38,617 bases of DNA from an uncultured Bacteroidales bacterium (GTDB lineage Bacteria; Bacteroidota; Bacteroidia; Bacteroidales; Paludibacteraceae): NCBI GenBank assembly GCA_937915765.1, contig CALGHE010000070.1:1-38617 (forward strand). Reading direction: 5' to 3'. The notes under the pieces were generated by a model. That model ran no database searches. It was not told where the DNA came from and was given only the letters and a program-made list of their open reading frames with translations. Numbering within the stretch: position 1 is the stretch's first letter; each line of letters opens with the position of its first letter. The translations under genes were made by a program, and so were the position numbers. This document shows, piece by piece, positions 7,743 through 16,016 of this stretch.

Positions 7743-9005
7743 TTATTTTGCAAATTTTTTGACAATGATAGAAGAATTGTGTCCGCCGAAGCCAAATGTG
7801 TTAGATAACGCCGCACGCACAACCCTCTGTTGAGGCTTGTTGAACGTAAAGTTCAGGTTAGCGTCCACATCCGGATCTTCGTCACCCTCTGCATGATTGA
7901 TAGTAGGAGGGATAACATCGTTCTTCACAGCCAACACGCTTGCGATAGCCTCAATAGCGCCGGTAGCGCCAAGCAGGTGACCGGTCATAGACTTAGTTGA
8001 GCTGATGTTCAATTTGTACGCATGCTCGCCAAAGACTTCCTTGATTGCCTTAACCTCAGACGGGTCTCCTACCGGAGTAGAAGTTCCGTGCACGTTGATA
8101 TAGTCAATTTCGTCAGCGTTCATTTCAGCGTCTTTCAGAGCGTTTCTCATAACCAGCGTAGCTCCCAGCCCTTCAGGGTGAGTCGCAGTCATGTGATAAG
8201 CGTCTGCCGAAGCTCCGCAGCCAACTACCTCTGCATATATCTTTGCGCCACGCTTCAAAGCGTGCTCAAGTTCTTCAAGCACCAGACTTCCGGAACCCTC
8301 GCCCATGACAAAGCCGTCGCGAGACTTGCTGAACGGACGCGAAGCGTGCTCAGGGTCGTCGTTACGAGTTGAAAGGGCGTGCATAGAATTGAAGCCGCCG
8401 ACACCGCCAGCAGTGATAGCAGCCTCTGCGCCTCCAGCTACGATAGCGTCTGCCTTGCCCAAACGGATAAGGTCGAACGCCACGCTGATTGCGTGCGTGG
8501 AAGAAGCGCAAGCCGAAACGGTACCGAAGTTAGGACCGCGGAAACCGTACATCATAGAGATATGGCCTGCAGCTATGTCTCCAATCATCTTAGGGATGAA
8601 GAAAGGGTTGAATCTAGGAATGCGCTCTTCAGACGCATAGAAACCGCCGACTTCCTGTTCGAAAGTGGCGATACCACCTATTCCGGCAGCGAAAATGACA
8701 CCTACACGATCCTTGTCCACTGCCTCCATATCAAAACCAGCGTCCTCCACGCTCTCTGTTGCCGCCGCAATGGCGAACTGAGCGTAACGGTCGTACTTGC
8801 GAACTTCTTTCTTCTCAAAATACTTCAAAGGGTCGAAGTTCTTGACCTCGCAGGCAAACTGGGTCTTAAATTTCGAAGCGTCGAAAAGAGTAATAGGCCC
8901 AGCCCCGCTTACTCCTTTCAGCAATGAGTCCCAATACTCGGAAACACTGTTGCCGATAGGCGTAACCGCGCCCAGACCTGTTACTACTACTCGTTTTAAT
9001 TCCAT
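7743..9005 (-). CDS. fabF: 3-oxoacyl-[acyl-carrier-protein] synthase II
   Basis: A 420-residue condensing enzyme that elongates acyl-ACP with malonyl-ACP in type II fatty acid synthesis. The catalytic triad is Cys166 (VSACASSTHA), His306 (NVHGTSTPVGD) and His343 (TKSMTGHLLGATG), with Lys338 in the last motif. The length is normal and the Cys-His-His set marks elongation (KAS II), not initiation (KAS III). It starts 26 bases after acpP, and the pair is almost certainly co-transcribed. Confidence 0.97.
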   Translation of the reverse strand: MELKRVVVTGLGAVTPIGNSVSEYWDSLLKGVSGAGPITLFDASKFKTQFACEVKNFDPLKYFEKKEVRKYDRYAQFAIAAATESVEDAGFDMEAVDKDRVGVIFAAGIGGIATFEQEVGGFYASEERIPRFNPFFIPKMIGDIAAGHISMMYGFRGPNFGTVSACASSTHAISVAFDLIRLGKADAIVAGGAEAAITAGGVGGFNSMHALSTRNDDPEHASRPFSKSRDGFVMGEGSGSLVLEELEHALKRGAKIYAEVVGCGASADAYHMTATHPEGLGATLVMRNALKDAEMNADEIDYINVHGTSTPVGDPSEVKAIKEVFGEHAYKLNISSTKSMTGHLLGATGAIEAIASVLAVKNDVIPPTINHAEGDEDPDVDANLNFTFNKPQQRVVRAALSNTFGFGGHNSSIIVKKFAK

Positions 9006-9031
9006 ACTTTACGAAAAGTAAAAAATTAAAT

Positions 9032-9274
9032 TTATTCTGCTTTCGCCAATGACTCAATGTGAGCGATAGCGTCACCTACTGTTGAAATCTTTTCAGCTTC
9101 ATCGTCTGGAATTGTTACATTGAATTCCTTTTCGAATTCCATAATTAATTCAACAGTGTCAAGAGAGTCTGCTCCCAAATCGTTTGTGAAACTTGCTTCT
9201 GGTGTTACTTCTGATTCTTCTACACCTAGCTTGTCAACAATGATAGCTTTTACTCTTGATGCAACTTCTGACAT
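9032..9274 (-). CDS. acpP: Acyl carrier protein
   Basis: An 80-residue acidic helical protein that carries growing acyl chains. The phosphopantetheine attachment site is Ser37 in GADSLDTVELIM. It is first in the acpP-fabF-rnc unit, downstream of a minus-strand promoter in the divergent region shared with purN. Confidence 0.97.
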   Translation of the reverse strand: MSEVASRVKAIIVDKLGVEESEVTPEASFTNDLGADSLDTVELIMEFEKEFNVTIPDDEAEKISTVGDAIAHIESLAKAE

Positions 9275-9319
9275 AATCTTAATTTTTTAGTTAATAAATA
9301 AAATACTATTTTTGCGATG

Positions 9320-9327
9320 CAAAGTAA
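9320..9327 (-). promoter_or_regulatory. Probable -7 box of acpP operon
   Basis: Minus strand reads TTACTTTG, seven of eight positions to TAnnTTTG, about 45 bases ahead of the acpP ATG. The gap 9275-9461 is an AT-rich divergent promoter region. Confidence 0.45.
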
Positions 9328-9409
9328 GAAAATTAAATTGAGATAAAATAACTTTTGTCAATATATTTTTAAAAAAATTGCACACTTTTTTTGAAAATGA
9401 GCATTTTTT

Positions 9410-9417
9410 TATCTTTG
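9410..9417 (+). promoter_or_regulatory. Probable -7 box of purN
   Basis: TATCTTTG is an exact match to the Bacteroidota -7 consensus; a TTTG (9390-9393) lies 16 bases further up, slightly closer than ideal. Predicted leader of about 40 bases. Confidence 0.55.
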
Positions 9418-9461
9418 CTTACTAACTTAATTTATTATATATCAATCAGATAATATTAAAA

Positions 9462-10028
9462 ATGAAAAATGTAGCAATTTTGGCGTCGGGGTCCGGAAGT
9501 AACGCAGAAAACATTATAAAACACTTTTCTGACAGCAAAGATGTGCACATTCCGTTTGTTTTGTGCAACAAAAAAGATGCCTTCGTTCATGAAAGAGCGA
9601 GGAATTTGGGCGTAAAATCCATGACTTTTTCTAAAAATGAGTTAGAAAATGGAGAAATTTTGAATCTTTTGAAGCGTGAAAATATAGATTTTGTTGTTCT
9701 TGCCGGATTTCTTCTTAAGATTCCGGCAGAGTGGGTAGAGGCATTTCCGAACAGAATCGTGAATATCCACCCAGCGCTTTTGCCTAAGTTTGGGGGAAAA
9801 GGAATGTACGGCATGAGAGTGCACGAGGCGGTTGTGGCAAACAACGAGAAGGAAAGCGGCATCACAATTCACTACGTGAACGAGGTTTACGACTCTGGCG
9901 CGATAATCTTCCAGGCTAAATGCGATGTTTTGCCGACAGACTCTCCGGAGGACGTTGCGAATAAAGTGCATGCTCTTGAGTATGAGCATTTCCCTCGCGT
10001 GATTGAGGAGGTCTTGAACGAGTTATGA
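9462..10028 (+). CDS. purN: Phosphoribosylglycinamide formyltransferase 1
   Basis: A 188-residue enzyme that transfers the formyl group from 10-formyl-tetrahydrofolate to GAR, the third step of purine synthesis. The N-terminal ILASGSGSNAENII loop binds GAR phosphate. NIHPALLP supplies the catalytic Asn and His, and VYDSGAIIFQ the catalytic Asp. The length is typical. It stands alone on the plus strand, with its own promoter and a terminator directly after the stop. Confidence 0.95.
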   Translation: MKNVAILASGSGSNAENIIKHFSDSKDVHIPFVLCNKKDAFVHERARNLGVKSMTFSKNELENGEILNLLKRENIDFVVLAGFLLKIPAEWVEAFPNRIVNIHPALLPKFGGKGMYGMRVHEAVVANNEKESGITIHYVNEVYDSGAIIFQAKCDVLPTDSPEDVANKVHALEYEHFPRVIEEVLNEL

Positions 10029-10038
10029 TATAAATGAT

Positions 10039-10083
10039 AGGGAGCGGTCAAAACTAATAAGGTTGCGATGCTCCCTCTTTCTC
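10039..10083 (+). terminator. purN terminator hairpin
   Basis: AGGGAGC (10039-10045) pairs with GCTCCCT (10070-10076) and is followed by the pyrimidine run CTTTCTCTTT. It lies between the convergent purN and DUF922 genes. Confidence 0.6.
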
Positions 10084-10084
10084 T

Positions 10085-10675
10085 TTATTGTTGAGTCAGC
10101 GTTATTGTTACCTGCGTGTCTGAATAGTCTGCCAGTTCTTTCAGCAGACTGTCTATCTTGCTGTTCCACTCTTCTTGCTTATCTTTTTCCAGAGAGTGGT
10201 TTGTTTCCGTGTCATACTGCAGCTGCACAGCCTTGTCTCTTTTGATGTGCTCTTTGTATAGCTGTTCTGTTTTTGCAATCGCCTTTTTGAAGTCAGATTC
10301 TTTGATTTCGGACAGTTCTTTGCGCAGCATTCGTGCGTGTGCCTCCGCCAGTTTAAGATGTGAAATTTCATGCTGCAGTAGATAGTCGCTCCTGTGTCCC
10401 TTCATCTTCTGCGAATTGTTTTTGTCCATGAAGGTTTTTACCTCGCAGGTAATCACATTCCCGTCGCCGTTGATGGAGAAGTCGAACATATAAGCCATGC
10501 GCGCATTGTCGGGCAGCTCGCCGCCTCTGAAATCGTTCCAAGACAAAGTCAGAGTGTCGCTCCAAAGCTCATGGCCGGACTTGTCCGGACTGGAGGCGCA
10601 CGCGCTCAAAGTAAAGCTTAAAAATAATGAAGACAATATCGCCGCTATATTTTTATTTATTGATTGTGTATTCAT
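10085..10675 (-). CDS. DUF922-family lipoprotein, putative zinc protease
   Basis: A 196-residue protein from ATG 10675; the open frame runs 27 codons further up, but the lipoprotein signal begins here. SFTLSAC is the lipobox, with Cys26 the lipidated residue. The mature protein has the LSWNDFRG segment typical of DUF922 and the HExxH motif LLQHEISHLKLAE (His102, Glu103, His106), which suggests a zinc-dependent hydrolase at the cell envelope. A third ligand may be His113 in EAHARML. It is a stand-alone gene on the minus strand. The family is recognised with fair confidence; substrate unknown. Confidence 0.75.
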   Translation of the reverse strand: MNTQSINKNIAAILSSLFLSFTLSACASSPDKSGHELWSDTLTLSWNDFRGGELPDNARMAYMFDFSINGDGNVITCEVKTFMDKNNSQKMKGHRSDYLLQHEISHLKLAEAHARMLRKELSEIKESDFKKAIAKTEQLYKEHIKRDKAVQLQYDTETNHSLEKDKQEEWNSKIDSLLKELADYSDTQVTITLTQQ

Positions 10676-10893
10676 AAGTCTATTGTTTTTTTGATTAATA
10701 CGGATAGCAGGTCTTACGTGCTGTTGCAAAAATAGGGAAATCTGAACTTGAAACAAAATTTATCATAGTTATGTCACTGTTCAGCCACGTTTTTTTCATT
10801 TGAATTTTCTTGAGGCGTAATACTCAGAAAAGAACTTTGGCGCAGTCTGTAAGACTGGTTCTCGCCATGCCGTTTTTTGTCAGAGACTTTGAT

Positions 10894-11154
10894 TCACGAA
10901 AGCATTTCATACGCCAGCCAGCAGTGGATTGCGAAGAAAATTGGGACGAGGATGCGAAATTTGTTTTTGCGCGTTTTGTGGCGTGTCAGATACATGCCTG
11001 CGAGCGCTCCCAAAGAGCCAAACAGCGCCGCCATGGTCAGGAGCCGTTTCTCTGGCACTCTCCGCTCGTCTTTCTTTGCTCTTTGCTTGTCCGACGCATA
11101 CGTTGCAAAGACTGCAATGTTCCAGATTAATAAAATAAGACCTGCGATGACCAT
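10894..11154 (-). CDS. DUF1294 small integral membrane protein
   Basis: An 86-residue protein with three hydrophobic helices (about 1-19, 39-57, 67-84). ATYASDKQRAKKDERRVPE, with YASDK followed by a RVPE turn, and GALAGMYLTRHKTRK are typical of DUF1294. Its function is unknown in the family. It starts 24 bases past the strong hairpin that follows argD, so it may or may not be read from the arginine unit. Confidence 0.85.
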   Translation of the reverse strand: MVIAGLILLIWNIAVFATYASDKQRAKKDERRVPEKRLLTMAALFGSLGALAGMYLTRHKTRKNKFRILVPIFFAIHCWLAYEMLS

Positions 11155-11177
11155 AACTCATTCGTGGGAAAAGTGAG

Positions 11178-11206
11178 CCGCTGCAAATGTCAAACATTTG
11201 CAGCGG
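11178..11206. terminator. Strong hairpin between argD and DUF1294 gene
   Basis: CCGCTGCAAATG (11178-11189) pairs perfectly with CATTTGCAGCGG (11195-11206) around a five-base loop. On the minus strand it follows argD and is trailed only by a short CTTTT stretch, so it may be a partial terminator. Confidence 0.6.
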
Positions 11207-11235
11207 TCTTTGTATTTTGTTATTTATTAGTCAGT

Positions 11236-11288
11236 TAGACTGTAAAATTCATAAATTCAAAATGAATTTGTAGAAAACGGACGTCTTA
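11236..11288. repeat. Degenerate MITE-like inverted repeat reaching the argD stop (copy F)
   Basis: TTCATAAATTC and GAATTTGTAGAA flank a five-base centre, and the outer end CGTCTTA matches the outer end of copy C (CGTCTTA at 3741-3747). Its last bases form the argD TAA stop. It resembles the other elements but is shorter and more diverged, so the assignment is tentative. Confidence 0.4.
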
Positions 11289-12407
11289 TAAACATTTCTT
11301 CAATCTTGTCAAGAACTCTTTCGCATCGTCCATTGTCAGGCACAAAGGCGGAAGCAGACGGATAGTGTTAAGCCCGGCAACTCCAGTAAAGACCTTCTGT
11401 TCAAACAGCAACTTGGTTCTGATCTCCTTGATAGGATTTTCAAACTCAAGTCCAATCATAAGGCCTGTGCCGCGCACCTCTTTTATTCCGTCTATCTTTT
11501 TGAGTTCTGCGATAAGGAAATCGCCCACCTTCGCCGCATTTTCAACAAGCTTTTCCTCCGTCATGATGTCGAGCACCGCAATAGCGGCCGCGCAACCAAG
11601 ATGATTGCCGCCAAACGTTGTTCCGAGCTGTCCATATACAGGAGTGAACTCAGGGCTGATAAGCACGCCCGACATAGGGAAGCCGTTCGCTATCCCTTTA
11701 GCCACAGTAATGATGTCAGCCTTGATGCCAAAATGCTGGTGAGCGAAGAACTTGCCGCTACGTCCGTAACCTGACTGAATTTCGTCAAGTATCAGCACAG
11801 TTTTTGTTTCTGTACACACTTCGCGCAAGTCTTTCATAAACTGAGCGCTCGGCATCTGAATGCCGCCAATGCCTTGAATTCCCTCTATTATGACCGAAGA
11901 GAAGTCGCCTTTTCTAAGTTCAGAGCGCACAGCCTCAATGTCGTTCAGTTCAACAAAGACCACCTCAAGACCCTCGTTCACAGGCGCGACATACTTAGGT
12001 ATGTCAGTGACCTTGACCGCGGCAGAGGTTCTTCCATGGAACGACTTTTTGAAGGAGAGCACTTTTTTACGGCCGTTATGGAAAGACGCGAGCTTTAGAG
12101 CGTTTTCGTTAGCCTCCGCTCCTGAATTGACAAGAAACAGAGAGTAGTCGTCATAGCCGCAAGCCTTGCCAAGCTTCTCTGCCAAATCACGCTGAAGAGT
12201 GTTTATGACAGAATTAGAATAGAATCCAAGTTTAGCCACCTGCTCGCTGATAGCCTTCACATATTTCGGATGTGCGTGTCCGACAGAAATAACTGCATGT
12301 CCTCCGTAAAGGTCAAGATACTCGATCCCTTTGTCATCGTAAACATGACATCCGTTCCCTTTGACTATGTTAATGTCAAACAACGGATATACATCAAATA
12401 AATTCAT
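11286..12407 (-). CDS. argD: Acetylornithine (or succinylornithine) aminotransferase
   Basis: A 373-residue class III PLP aminotransferase that converts the N-acyl glutamate semialdehyde to N-acylornithine in arginine synthesis. PLP sits on Lys237 in TVAKGIANGFPMSG; LDEIQSGYGRSG (207-218) holds the cofactor Asp, and NSGAEANENALKLA the phosphate site. In Bacteroides fragilis, arginine synthesis is known to run through N-succinylornithine, so the substrate here could be the succinylated form. Last arginine gene of the cluster; it starts 24 bases after the small membrane protein. Confidence 0.92.
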   Translation of the reverse strand: MNLFDVYPLFDINIVKGNGCHVYDDKGIEYLDLYGGHAVISVGHAHPKYVKAISEQVAKLGFYSNSVINTLQRDLAEKLGKACGYDDYSLFLVNSGAEANENALKLASFHNGRKKVLSFKKSFHGRTSAAVKVTDIPKYVAPVNEGLEVVFVELNDIEAVRSELRKGDFSSVIIEGIQGIGGIQMPSAQFMKDLREVCTETKTVLILDEIQSGYGRSGKFFAHQHFGIKADIITVAKGIANGFPMSGVLISPEFTPVYGQLGTTFGGNHLGCAAAIAVLDIMTEEKLVENAAKVGDFLIAELKKIDGIKEVRGTGLMIGLEFENPIKEIRTKLLFEQKVFTGVAGLNTIRLLPPLCLTMDDAKEFLTRLKKCL

Positions 12408-12431
12408 TTTAAATCCAATTTAATATTAAAA

Positions 12432-12755
12432 TCACGCCGGTTCGCCCTCTTCTTCGTCATCCTCATCAACCACATCACTTGTGCCATTTTTCAAATCCAT
12501 TGCAGAAAAATAGATGTTGTACAAAGAGATAAACACAATGACGGCCGGCAAAATATAATTGCCCTTTATTTTGTTAATGAAAGGGACAACCCAGTCCAAT
12601 ACGCTATTTCCGTTATTTTCCTGATATGCTGACAGATATTCATAAAGAAAGTATGCTCCAATAATCAAAGCCACTCCCACAAAGATTCCAGTTAAAGGGC
12701 TTTCTCCATGAAAGCGCATGAAATCCCTCTTGTTTTTGAAATTACGCGTTCTCAT
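12432..12755 (-). CDS. Small two-helix membrane protein inside the arginine cluster
   Basis: A 107-residue protein with two transmembrane segments (about 21-43 and 68-88), a basic N-terminus and a very acidic C-terminal tail (DVVDEDDEEEGE). I do not recognise a family. ATG 12755 is preceded by AAAGGAGGATTG, an optimal Shine-Dalgarno match that is rare in this group and fixes the start better than the TTG two codons up. It sits between argC and argD; the MITE-like element at 12911-12994 separates it from argC. It could have been inserted into the cluster or have an unknown tie to arginine metabolism. Confidence 0.7.
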   Translation of the reverse strand: MRTRNFKNKRDFMRFHGESPLTGIFVGVALIIGAYFLYEYLSAYQENNGNSVLDWVVPFINKIKGNYILPAVIVFISLYNIYFSAMDLKNGTSDVVDEDDEEEGEPA

Positions 12756-12910
12756 AATCAATCCTCCTTTAAAATTTTAAGTTATTTTAACAAATATAAA
12801 ATTATTTTTGTAAAAAAACACGACTTTGTGTAAAATTCTAAGAATATCCGCTTTTTTTATCAAAAATAAGAAATATAGAATACTTCGTTCCTACACTTGC
12901 AACGTTTGTT

Positions 12911-12994
12911 TTTTGAGGCAATTTCTATAAACTAGGTCTTGTGCTTTTCGTATTCAGAAACCCGCTTCGACCTAATTTATAGAAATTATCTTAA
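12911..12994. repeat. MITE-like element, copy E (84 bp), ending in the argC stop
   Basis: The arms AATTTCTATAAACTAGGTC (12920-12938) and, on the minus strand, AATTTCTATAAATTAGGTC (12968-12986) differ at one position in 19, with a 29-base loop. The right end runs through TTAA at 12991-12994, which contains the argC TAA stop. As RNA it would form a long, mostly A-U hairpin just after argC. Confidence 0.65.
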
Positions 12995-13953
12995 AAAGCG
13001 ACAGACTTCAGATTCAGCCCGCACTTTTCGTCAAGCCCGAACATGATGTTCATGTTATGCACAGCCTGTCCGGAAGCACCCTTCAGCAGGTTGTCCACCA
13101 TAGAGATGATAAACAATTTGTTTCCATGTTTTTCGAGATGCACAATTCCTTTGTTCGTATTCACGACCTGCTTCAGGTCCGGGTTTTTGTCCATAACGAA
13201 AGTGAAGGCTGCGTCTTTGTAAAAATCTTCGTAAAGCTTTTTTACCTCTTCAAGTTCGAGGTCGCACTCTGTGTAAGTTGAGACAAAGATTCCGCGGGAG
13301 AAGTTTCCGCGAACCGGAATGAAGTTTATGTCATGACTGAAGCCAGGCTGCAACTGACGCATAGACTGGCCAATTTCTTTAAGATGCTGATGCTGGAACG
13401 CCTTGTAAACAGATATGTTTCCGTTTCTCCAGCTGAAATGAGACGTTGCTCCCGGTTTCACGCCAGCGCCTGTAGAGCCTGTGATTGCGTTCACGTGCAC
13501 CTCAGACTTCAGCAGTCCGTTAGCCGCAAGCGGCAGCAGCCCAAGCTGAATGGCTGTGGCGAAGCAGCCCGGGTTCGCTATCTTGTTCGCCTTTTTAATG
13601 CGTTCCATGTTAAGTTCTGGCAAGCCGTAAACAAATCCGTCGCTCTCGTCACGATAGTCCGTAGAGAGGTCTATGATCTTTACAGAAGCCGGCACATCAT
13701 GAGACTCCATGAACTTGCGGCTGTCGCCGTGACCTGAACATATAAACAGAGCGTCAATCTTGTCAAGCGGAAGCTTTTCTGTGAAAACCATTTCAGTCTC
13801 TCCGAAAAGTCCTTCATGCACGTCATAAAGTTTGTTTCCAGCGTTGCTTGTGCTGTTCACAAACACAATCTCCACCTGCGGGTGGTTAAGCAAAATTCTC
13901 AAGGCCTCTCCGGCAGTGTAGCCGGCGCCCCCAACGATACCTACTTTTATCAT
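12991..13953 (-). CDS. argC: N-acetyl-gamma-glutamyl-phosphate reductase
   Basis: A 320-residue NADPH-dependent enzyme that reduces N-acyl-glutamyl phosphate to the semialdehyde. GIVGGAGYTAGEALRIL is the N-terminal nucleotide-binding loop; the active-site Cys130 lies in ANPGCFATAIQLGLLP. The length suits the shorter bacterial type. It follows argG by 94 bases, with an intervening hairpin. Its stop codon overlaps the end of a MITE-like element, which may have altered the last codons (LKSVAF). Confidence 0.95.
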   Translation of the reverse strand: MIKVGIVGGAGYTAGEALRILLNHPQVEIVFVNSTSNAGNKLYDVHEGLFGETEMVFTEKLPLDKIDALFICSGHGDSRKFMESHDVPASVKIIDLSTDYRDESDGFVYGLPELNMERIKKANKIANPGCFATAIQLGLLPLAANGLLKSEVHVNAITGSTGAGVKPGATSHFSWRNGNISVYKAFQHQHLKEIGQSMRQLQPGFSHDINFIPVRGNFSRGIFVSTYTECDLELEEVKKLYEDFYKDAAFTFVMDKNPDLKQVVNTNKGIVHLEKHGNKLFIISMVDNLLKGASGQAVHNMNIMFGLDEKCGLNLKSVAF

Positions 13954-13978
13954 TGCTATATTTCTTTATCAAAGAATA

Positions 13979-14002
13979 GAGACGCCACGCAAATGACGTC
14001 TC
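13979..14002 (-). terminator. Hairpin between argG and argC
   Basis: GAGACG (13979-13984) pairs with CGTCTC (13997-14002), and on the minus strand it is followed by TATTCTTTG. It is a weak terminator or attenuator that could lower argC and argD expression relative to argG. Confidence 0.4.
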
Positions 14003-14047
14003 CAGTTTCATGAATTTAATGTTCAAAAAATGCGAACGCTCAGACGA

Positions 14048-15247
14048 TTATTTTCCGTTGCGTTTCTGCACATTGTAATAAATCTTCATAGGGTTGCCCA
14101 GAATCTTAGTGAAGCCCTTCACGTCATCAGCGGTCCAAGCCTTGTTCACTTCGCCGTATTCGCCGAAGTCAGTCTTCATCAAGTCGAACGAGCTTTCCAC
14201 GCCAACAAGAGTGTAGCTGTAAGGACGAAGTTTGATGATTACACGACCGGTCACGTTTTCCTGAGAGTTTTCAAGGAACTTTTCGATGTCGCGCATAACA
14301 GGTTCAAGATACTGAGCCTCGTGCAAGAACATACCGTACCAAGTTCCTAGCTGGTCTTTCCAGTACTGCTGCCACTTAGTCAAAGTGTGCTTTTCAAGCA
14401 TTTTGTGAGCGTTGATGATAAGCAATGCTCCGGCAGCCTCGAAACCAACACGTCCTTTGATACCGATGATAGTGTCGCCGATGTGCATGTCGCGTCCGAT
14501 TCCGAAAGCCGAGCCAAGCTCTTCCACCTTGTTTATGGCAGCGATCTTATCTGTGTATTCAACCCCGTTAACAGCAGTGATTTCGCCCTTGACAAAGTCG
14601 ATAGTCATGATTTCCTCCTCAGTCTTCTTCACCTGCTTAGGATAAGCGTGTTCAGGAAGAGTCTGGTCAGACTTAAGAGTCTCCTTGCCGCCGATAGACG
14701 TGCCCCAAAGCCCGGCGTTTATAGAATATTCAAGCTTAGTGAAGTCAGCCACAAAGCCGTGTTCTTTCAAATAGTTGATTTCATATTCACGAGTAAGCAC
14801 CATGTCGCGAGTAGGCGTAAGCACTTTGATGTCCTGAGCAAGCACGTCAAAAGTAAGGTCGAAACGTACCTGGTCGTTGCCGGCGCCGGTAGAGCCGTGA
14901 GCCACATAGTCCGCTCCGATTTGCTTTGCATACTCGATAGTGGCGATAGCCTGGAATATACGTTCCGAACTGACCGAGATAGGATAAGTTCCGTTACGCA
15001 ACACATTTCCGAACACCATATAACGGATGCTCTTTTCGTAATACTCCTTAGTGACATCCAAAGTGGCGTGAGACTTAGCCCCTAGTTTGTAGGCTCTCTC
15101 CTCAATCGCCTTAAGTTCCTCTTCGCTGAACCCTCCGGTGTTAGCGATAGCCGTATGAACTTCGTAACCCTTTTCCTTAGCGAGATACATTGCGCAGAAA
15201 GATGTATCCAAACCGCCGCTGAACGCCAATAATACTTTTTCTTTCAT
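14048..15247 (-). CDS. argG: Argininosuccinate synthase
   Basis: A 399-residue ATP-dependent ligase that joins citrulline and aspartate. The PP-loop AFSGGLDTSFC near the N-terminus binds ATP, and DYVAHGSTGAGNDQVRF is the conserved citrulline/aspartate-binding region. The length is typical. It follows the GNAT gene by 59 bases. argH and the carbamoyltransferase are not in this window. Confidence 0.96.
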   Translation of the reverse strand: MKEKVLLAFSGGLDTSFCAMYLAKEKGYEVHTAIANTGGFSEEELKAIEERAYKLGAKSHATLDVTKEYYEKSIRYMVFGNVLRNGTYPISVSSERIFQAIATIEYAKQIGADYVAHGSTGAGNDQVRFDLTFDVLAQDIKVLTPTRDMVLTREYEINYLKEHGFVADFTKLEYSINAGLWGTSIGGKETLKSDQTLPEHAYPKQVKKTEEEIMTIDFVKGEITAVNGVEYTDKIAAINKVEELGSAFGIGRDMHIGDTIIGIKGRVGFEAAGALLIINAHKMLEKHTLTKWQQYWKDQLGTWYGMFLHEAQYLEPVMRDIEKFLENSQENVTGRVIIKLRPYSYTLVGVESSFDLMKTDFGEYGEVNKAWTADDVKGFTKILGNPMKIYYNVQKRNGK

Positions 15248-15306
15248 CTTGAATATATGTTTTTTGTCGCCGCATAATATTGCAGCTTAATCTGTTTAAA
15301 AAAAAA

Positions 15307-15948
15307 TTAAGAGAACAAATCCTTTAATTTAGCCCAGAAGCTTTTGCTTTCGTTCTTTTCAGTCTTTGCCTCCGAGTCGTGTTCCAACTTTGCCTTCTCT
15401 TCGTCCTTGCCATGCACAGCCGGGTCGTAAAGCATGGCGGTGCAGATGCAGTAACGGCGCTTTGTTCTGGTAAGCACGTCAAAGTTCACGCAGCCCTCGC
15501 ACCCCTTCCAGAACGAGTCGTCGTCCGTAAGGTCGGCAAACGTCACCGGCACATATCCCAGTTCCGTGTTGATTTTCATCACGGCGGCGCCGGAGGTTAG
15601 CCCGAACAGCTTAGCGTCAGGGAATTTTTTTCTGGATAGTTCGAACGAGAACTTTTTGATTTTGCGCGCAAGCCCGCGTCCGCGGAACTGTTCCGGAACA
15701 ATAAGACCGGAGTTAGCGACGTACTGCTTGTTACCCCACGATTCTATGTAGCAGAATCCGGCGAACTGGTCGCCTGCCAAAGCGATGATAGCCTTGCCCT
15801 CCAGCATCTTCTGCTTCACATATTCAGGCGAGCGCTTTGCGATCCCTGTTCCTCTTACCTTGGCCGCCTTCTCAATGGTGTCCAAAATAGTATCGACGTA
15901 GCCCAAATGCGACTCGTCGGCAACCATAATTTTAATCTCTTGGTCCAT
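15307..15948 (-). CDS. GNAT-family N-acetyltransferase of the arginine cluster
   Basis: A 213-residue protein with a GNAT fold: VPEQFRGRGLARKIKKFSFE (about 84-103) is the acetyl-CoA pyrophosphate-binding motif. The C-terminus has a Cys-containing segment (WKGCEGCVNF, YCICTAML) and a charged tail. Its place between argR and argG suggests it performs the first step of arginine synthesis (glutamate N-acylation, a role normally filled by argA or argJ), perhaps with succinyl-CoA in this phylum. That assignment is inferred from context; acyl donor and acceptor are unproven. Confidence 0.85.
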   Translation of the reverse strand: MDQEIKIMVADESHLGYVDTILDTIEKAAKVRGTGIAKRSPEYVKQKMLEGKAIIALAGDQFAGFCYIESWGNKQYVANSGLIVPEQFRGRGLARKIKKFSFELSRKKFPDAKLFGLTSGAAVMKINTELGYVPVTFADLTDDDSFWKGCEGCVNFDVLTRTKRRYCICTAMLYDPAVHGKDEEKAKLEHDSEAKTEKNESKSFWAKLKDLFS

Positions 15949-15983
15949 TATATCTTAATATATATACTTTTTTTATTGTTAAA

Positions 15984-15999
15984 GGCTTTGTTAAAAGCC
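15984..15999 (-). terminator. Weak hairpin after argR
   Basis: GGCTTT (15984-15989) pairs with AAAGCC (15994-15999); on the minus strand it is followed by TTTAACAAT. It may attenuate read-through from argR into the GNAT and argG genes, but the signal is modest. Confidence 0.3.
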
Positions 16000-16016
16000 C
16001 AGATTATCCCAAATAA

